Assembly (NCBI RefSeq): GCF_051133435.1
Contig: NZ_JBPGNY010000005.1
Location: 124,001-188,000, forward strand
Length of the DNA: 64,000 bases
Source: JAAYAO01 sp051133435
GTDB lineage: Bacteria > Actinomycetota > Actinomycetes > Propionibacteriales > Propionibacteriaceae
Direction: 5' to 3'
The position numbers and the translations under genes are program-made. The notes below the pieces were generated by a model. The model saw nothing but the letters and a program-made list of their open reading frames with translations. It was not told the origin of the DNA and made no database searches. Below, in pieces: positions 60,607-64,000 of the stretch. Each line of letters starts with the position of its first letter. Within the stretch, counting starts at the first letter, position 1.

Positions 60607-61971
60607 TCAGCGCAGCGGGTCGACGGTTCCTGCCGGGTAGTCCTGAATCGGAACCTCCCCGGAGGCGATCGCGTCCAGTGCCGGCTGGATGATCCGCCAG
60701 CCCTGCTCGGCGGCCCGAGCCGCCACCGAGAACGATCGATTGTTCTCCAGCAGCCAGGTCATCACCCACCCGTAGGCCGAACATTCCGGTCCGACACCCT
60801 GACAGGCCAGTTCCAGGGTGTTGACCTCGCCGTCCGGTGAGGCGGTGTTGAGTCGCAGGGCCATCGCGCTGTCCTCGAAACTCAGCCGCAGCGTGTTGAC
60901 GGGTACGGCACCGAAGTTCGGGTACTCGTGCAGGGCGGGCTTGAAACGCACCAGAACTTCTTTTCGGGATGAGCCGATCGCCTTGCCCGATTCGATGGTG
61001 ATCGGGATGTCCGACCAGCACCAGTTGTTCACCCGCAACGCGAGTCGGGCGTAGGTTTCGACCTTCCCGTCGGGGTCGGTGCCGGCCTCCTCCAAGTAGC
61101 CGGGCAACTGCCGACCGTCCACCTCACCGGCGGTGTAGCGGCCGGCCACCACTGCCTCGCTCGGTGCACCGGCCAGTTCGGTCTGTTCCAACAGGTACCC
61201 GATCTGGGTGGGCAACTCATCGCTCAGCAGACTGTTGGGTGGCGGCACCAGCAGCAGCGCCATCACCTGCAGCAGGTGCGATTGGAGCATGTCCACGATC
61301 GCGCCGGTCTGCTCGTAGAATTCCGCACGCCCCTCCAGGCCGATCGATTCGTTGAACACGATCTCGATCCCGGCCACGTGTTCGCAGTTCAACACCGGTT
61401 CCAGGACGCGATTGGTCAGCCGCAGCCCCAGCAGGTCACGGGCCGCCGCCATGCCCAGGAAGTGATCCACCCGGAACACCGAGCCGGCACCGACGAGTTG
61501 CTCGGCTTTCAGGTTGACCCGCCGGGCCGCCGCCTGATCGATACCGATCGGCTTCTCCAGGGCAAGCTCGAGTCGCTGGGGCAACTCCACCTCGAGCAGG
61601 GCATCGAGGAAATCCTCGGTGACTCTCGGGCTCAGGGCGCAGTAGATGATCGTCCGGTCGGTGGTGCGGCCTTCCAGCAACTCGTCCAGTTCTTGCGGGT
61701 CGGTGGCATCGGTGGGGATGTACACGGTGTCGTTCACCAAGCGTTGCACCGACGGCACCTCGAGGTCGATCCCGGCCGACTCCAGGGCCCCGCGCACGTG
61801 GTCGCGCCAATCCTCGTGGTCGCTGCGCGCGGCACCGATCAAGCGCAGATTCATGTCCGGTTGCCGGGTCAGGGCCTGCCCCAATCCGGGCAGCAACAGA
61901 CGTTCGGTCAAATCACCCCCGGCCCCCAGCAGAATCAGCGTCGTCCGGTCGGCCACATTTCGAGTCGACAT
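60607..61971 (-). CDS. zwf: Glucose-6-phosphate 1-dehydrogenase
   Basis: A 454-residue enzyme, a little shorter than the usual 480-510. It oxidises glucose 6-phosphate with NADP in the pentose-phosphate pathway. The cofactor motif is LLGAGGDLTERLLLPGL, substrate motifs are LALEKPIGID and RVDHFLGM. No tal, opcA or pgl gene is adjacent, which is unlike the canonical actinobacterial zwf operon, so this may be a second isoform. The ATG coincides with the predicted transcription start. Confidence 0.9.
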   Translation of the reverse strand: MSTRNVADRTTLILLGAGGDLTERLLLPGLGQALTRQPDMNLRLIGAARSDHEDWRDHVRGALESAGIDLEVPSVQRLVNDTVYIPTDATDPQELDELLEGRTTDRTIIYCALSPRVTEDFLDALLEVELPQRLELALEKPIGIDQAAARRVNLKAEQLVGAGSVFRVDHFLGMAAARDLLGLRLTNRVLEPVLNCEHVAGIEIVFNESIGLEGRAEFYEQTGAIVDMLQSHLLQVMALLLVPPPNSLLSDELPTQIGYLLEQTELAGAPSEAVVAGRYTAGEVDGRQLPGYLEEAGTDPDGKVETYARLALRVNNWCWSDIPITIESGKAIGSSRKEVLVRFKPALHEYPNFGAVPVNTLRLSFEDSAMALRLNTASPDGEVNTLELACQGVGPECSAYGWVMTWLLENNRSFSVAARAAEQGWRIIQPALDAIASGEVPIQDYPAGTVDPLR

Positions 61972-61977
61972 ATTTCA

Positions 61978-62005
61978 ACACTAGTCAGGCGACCCTAAGT
62001 ACCAA
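61978..62005 (-). promoter_or_regulatory. zwf promoter, leaderless
   Basis: On the minus strand TTGGTA (62000-62005) and TAGTGT (61978-61983) are separated by 16 bases. The -10 is exactly six bases from the zwf ATG, so transcription should begin at or next to the A of the start codon. Confidence 0.55.
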
Positions 62006-62140
62006 GAAAAAAGTTCTCGGAGTTGGCACAAGTGTTATCGGGTCGAGAATTCGTTGCCATCGGCAACCGAAACTGCTTCCGGCGCGGCATGGTTCGGGAC
62101 GCATCTGAGAGATTCGATTGCCAACACCGGGACGGCGGGT

Positions 62141-62983
62141 TCACAGGTGCTGGCTCTGAAGCCAGTTCTGCACCTGCACCCGGCGGGCATACAGCTCCTC
62201 TTCGGCATCGGCGCCCGGTTCGAACCGGCCGAGACCCAGTTCGGCCCGAATCAGACCATCACGCATGTAGACCAGGCGCTGGCTGCGGGCCGCCACGGCG
62301 GGATCGTGGGTGACCACCACAATCGTGGTGCCCTCGGCGTGCAGGTCGCCGAGGATCTGCATGATGTCGGTGGCCGCGGCCGAGTCCAGGGCGCCGGTCG
62401 GTTCGTCGGCGAAGATGATGCTCGGCCGATTGATCAGCGCCCGGCAGATGCCGATCCGTTGCAACTGGCCACCGGAGGCCTGGGTGATGTCGTGGTCGGC
62501 CAGCGCCGCCACCCCGGTGCGTTCCATCAACTCCAGCCCGCGGCGGGTGATTTCCTCGCGGTTGCCCGTCTTGGCGAGTCGGGCGGGCAGCACCACATTG
62601 TCGAGCAACGACAGGTTGCGCAGCAGGTGCACGTGCTGGAAGACGAAGCCCATCTCGGTGAGCCGCAGTTCGGCCAGCCGACGGGGTTTCAGCCCGGTCA
62701 GCTCGGTGCCGGCCAGGGTGACGCTGCCCGAACTGGGGGCATCCATCCCACTGATCGAGTACAGCAGGGTCGACTTCCCACTCCCGGACGGGCCCATCAC
62801 GCTGACGAACTCGCCGCGAGCCACTTCCAGGTCGACCCCGTGCACCACGGTGGCCGCACCGAACGTCTTCACCACCCCGCGGGCTTGCAGGATCGCCTCA
62901 CCGGCGGGGTTGTCGGTGTGGCCGGGTTCGGTCAGCACGGTGCTCATCGGGTCTTCTTTCGTTCCGGTTGTCGTGGCGGTCAT
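62141..62983 (-). CDS. ABC transporter ATP-binding protein (MacB/LolD type)
   Basis: ATPase of 280 residues. Walker A GPSGSGKSTLLYSISGMDAPSSG, Q loop FVFQHVHLLRNLSLLDNV, signature QASGGQLQRIGICRAL, Walker B IIFADEPTGALD. This belongs to the group that works with FtsX-like permeases. I take ATG 62983, which overlaps the permease stop as ATGA; ATG 62947 (MSTVLTEPG) is equally possible. The C terminus has an acidic extension of about 25 residues. Confidence 0.93.
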   Translation of the reverse strand: MTATTTGTKEDPMSTVLTEPGHTDNPAGEAILQARGVVKTFGAATVVHGVDLEVARGEFVSVMGPSGSGKSTLLYSISGMDAPSSGSVTLAGTELTGLKPRRLAELRLTEMGFVFQHVHLLRNLSLLDNVVLPARLAKTGNREEITRRGLELMERTGVAALADHDITQASGGQLQRIGICRALINRPSIIFADEPTGALDSAAATDIMQILGDLHAEGTTIVVVTHDPAVAARSQRLVYMRDGLIRAELGLGRFEPGADAEEELYARRVQVQNWLQSQHL

Positions 62984-64000
62984 TCGCGGACCAGGGAGTT
63001 GATGGTGGTGCGGGTGATGGTCGTGCAACTCGCCACGGTGGCGGCGGCCACGGTGAGCAGCAGCACCGCGGGCAGGGCCACCGCACTGAGCAGCGGGTTG
63101 CTGACGAACTCGATGCGGCTGGTGCCCCGAAACAGGAATTCCAGGCCGCCGAACATGCCCTCGAACATCAGGTTGAACATGGCCTGGCCGGCGGTCAGGG
63201 CCGCGACGATGCCCAGGGGAACCCCAAGCAGCAACACGACCAGGATCCGGGTCAGGTATTGGGTGCGGATTCCGGAGTCACCCGCCCCGAGCGCCCGTTG
63301 GATCGCGATCGGGGCGGTGTCACCGGCCAACAACATGCGGGTGAACATCACCGTGATCATCGCTGCCAGAGCCACCGCCACCCCGACGGAGATGACCGCG
63401 GCCCCGGTGACCTGCCTGCTGATCGGCCCGAGTTGCTGGTCGCGGAACTCGCTCATCGTCCAGGACCGCAGGCCGGTACCGCTGACCCGATACGCGGTGG
63501 CCTTGGCCTCGGCATCGACGCCGGTCTGGAGTTTGACCGCGAACGAGTACCACATCACCTCGGCGCCTTTTGTCGGCAGCATCGCTCGTGCGGTCTTGCC
63601 ACCATGGGTGATGTCCTGGTAGCTGCCCACGATGGTCAGGTCGCGAGGGTGCCCGTCCACATCGAGGGTGATCGTGTCGCCGACCCGGTGGCCGAGTTGG
63701 GCCAGGGCGAGCAATGAGACCGCGATTTCGTGCTCGGCGGTCGGGGCCCGTCCCTCGGCGTAGGTCACCGGCAGGATTGCGTGGTCGCCGTTGGCGACAT
63801 ACAGGCTGACCGGCTCCCCCTCGCTGGTGGTCAGGTCGTGCCTGGTGGTGATCAGGGCTGCGTACTCGGCGACATCGTGATCCTCCGAAAGGCGGGCCAG
63901 CACTTCGGCGTAGGTGGACGCGCTCTGCTGCCCGGCGTGTTGCAGGGTCAGGCCGAGGTCAGCATCGCCGACGCCCAGGTTGGTCATGAACTGGGGTGCG
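62980..64000 (-). CDS. FtsX-like ABC permease, N terminus cut by window end
   Basis: C-terminal part (about 340 residues) of an FtsX/MacB-type permease. A periplasmic region (SEGEPVSLYVANGDHAILPVTY and VGSYQDITHGGKTARAML) is followed by three or four helices with IQRALGAGDSGIRTQYLTRILVVLLLGVPLGIVAALTAGQAM. The reading frame is still open at base 64000, so the start lies beyond. It is coupled to the ATPase by a four-base overlap. Peptide or lipid export or antimicrobial-peptide resistance is possible. Confidence 0.9.
   Translation of the reverse strand, partial: APQFMTNLGVGDADLGLTLQHAGQQSASTYAEVLARLSEDHDVAEYAALITTRHDLTTSEGEPVSLYVANGDHAILPVTYAEGRAPTAEHEIAVSLLALAQLGHRVGDTITLDVDGHPRDLTIVGSYQDITHGGKTARAMLPTKGAEVMWYSFAVKLQTGVDAEAKATAYRVSGTGLRSWTMSEFRDQQLGPISRQVTGAAVISVGVAVALAAMITVMFTRMLLAGDTAPIAIQRALGAGDSGIRTQYLTRILVVLLLGVPLGIVAALTAGQAMFNLMFEGMFGGLEFLFRGTSRIEFVSNPLLSAVALPAVLLLTVAAATVASCTTITRTTINSLVRE

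Overview
The window is 64 kb of chromosomal DNA from a high-GC actinobacterium, most likely of the Propionibacteriaceae. The lineage is inferred from: a pyrophosphate-type phosphofructokinase whose sequence recalls the Propionibacterium enzyme; a fused coenzyme-B12 acyl-CoA mutase; RbpA; F420-type luciferase-like oxidoreductases; the gcvH / FHA / MerR / bifunctional-nuclease / DUF881-sbp block known from Mycobacterium (Rv1823-Rv1832); split Lnt and Ppm1 genes; and a tRNA-Pro gene without an encoded CCA. No rRNA, CRISPR array, IS element or prophage was seen.

Layout. 0-6.4 kb: IcmF-type mutase, a zinc alcohol dehydrogenase, an arsenite methyltransferase behind an ArsR-like palindrome, and a membrane protein. 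6.4-9.4 kb: a dienelactone hydrolase, then a two-gene catabolic unit (MatC-like dicarboxylate carrier plus an arylmalonate-decarboxylase-like enzyme). 9.4-16.6 kb: YidE/AspT-type transporter, DUF4288 protein, HAD hydrolase, thiol peroxidase, DUF1214 protein, an orphan peptide-binding lipoprotein and a pirin. 16.7-22.7 kb: an Hsp70-like ATPase paired with a GalT-like DUF4921 protein, a YrdC-domain protein, a C-S lyase/aminotransferase and PPi-PFK. 22.8-24.8 kb: two tandemly duplicated lipoproteins. 24.9-34.9 kb: a long minus-strand block with an LLM oxidoreductase, YihY-like protein, gcvP, the MerR/DUF151/FtsR/FHA/gcvH cluster and the DUF881-sbp-DUF881 trio. 34.9-40.9 kb: glycerophosphodiesterase, RbpA, FxsA, the overlapping ppm1-lnt-hotdog set and a 5'-3' exonuclease.

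41.0-42.1 kb: a small unknown gene, then a promoter, a structured leader of about 240 nt with a strong intrinsic terminator, and an HNH endonuclease. 42.1-45.2 kb: metY-metX-metW, with each gene overlapping the next by four bases. 45.3-50.1 kb: secreted HExxH protein, PPK2, a phosphotransferase behind a perfect TGTGA-N6-TCACA site, ASCH protein and an LLM oxidoreductase. 50.3-57.6 kb: tRNA-Pro with a terminator and 13-bp direct repeats, followed by an accessory-looking stretch (two small membrane proteins, a two-component system, FAD monooxygenase, epimerase, APH-like kinase, S41 peptidase). 57.7-59.5 kb: an ABC-F ATPase preceded by a 15-codon upstream ORF and mutually exclusive RNA pairings that can mask its Shine-Dalgarno sequence. 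59.6-64 kb: Pr6Pr membrane protein, thiamine-binding protein, glucose-6-phosphate dehydrogenase, and an ABC/FtsX exporter cut by the window edge.

The strongest leads are the ABC-F translational attenuator (57798-57899), the HNH leader RNA (41366-41677) and the malonate-type carrier/decarboxylase operon (7384-9363). Several genes also show a -10-like hexamer exactly 6-7 nt before the start codon (pirin, Hsp70-like, YrdC, patB-like, ppk2, zwf), which suggests leaderless mRNAs. All functional calls rest on motif recognition by eye; no database search was run.
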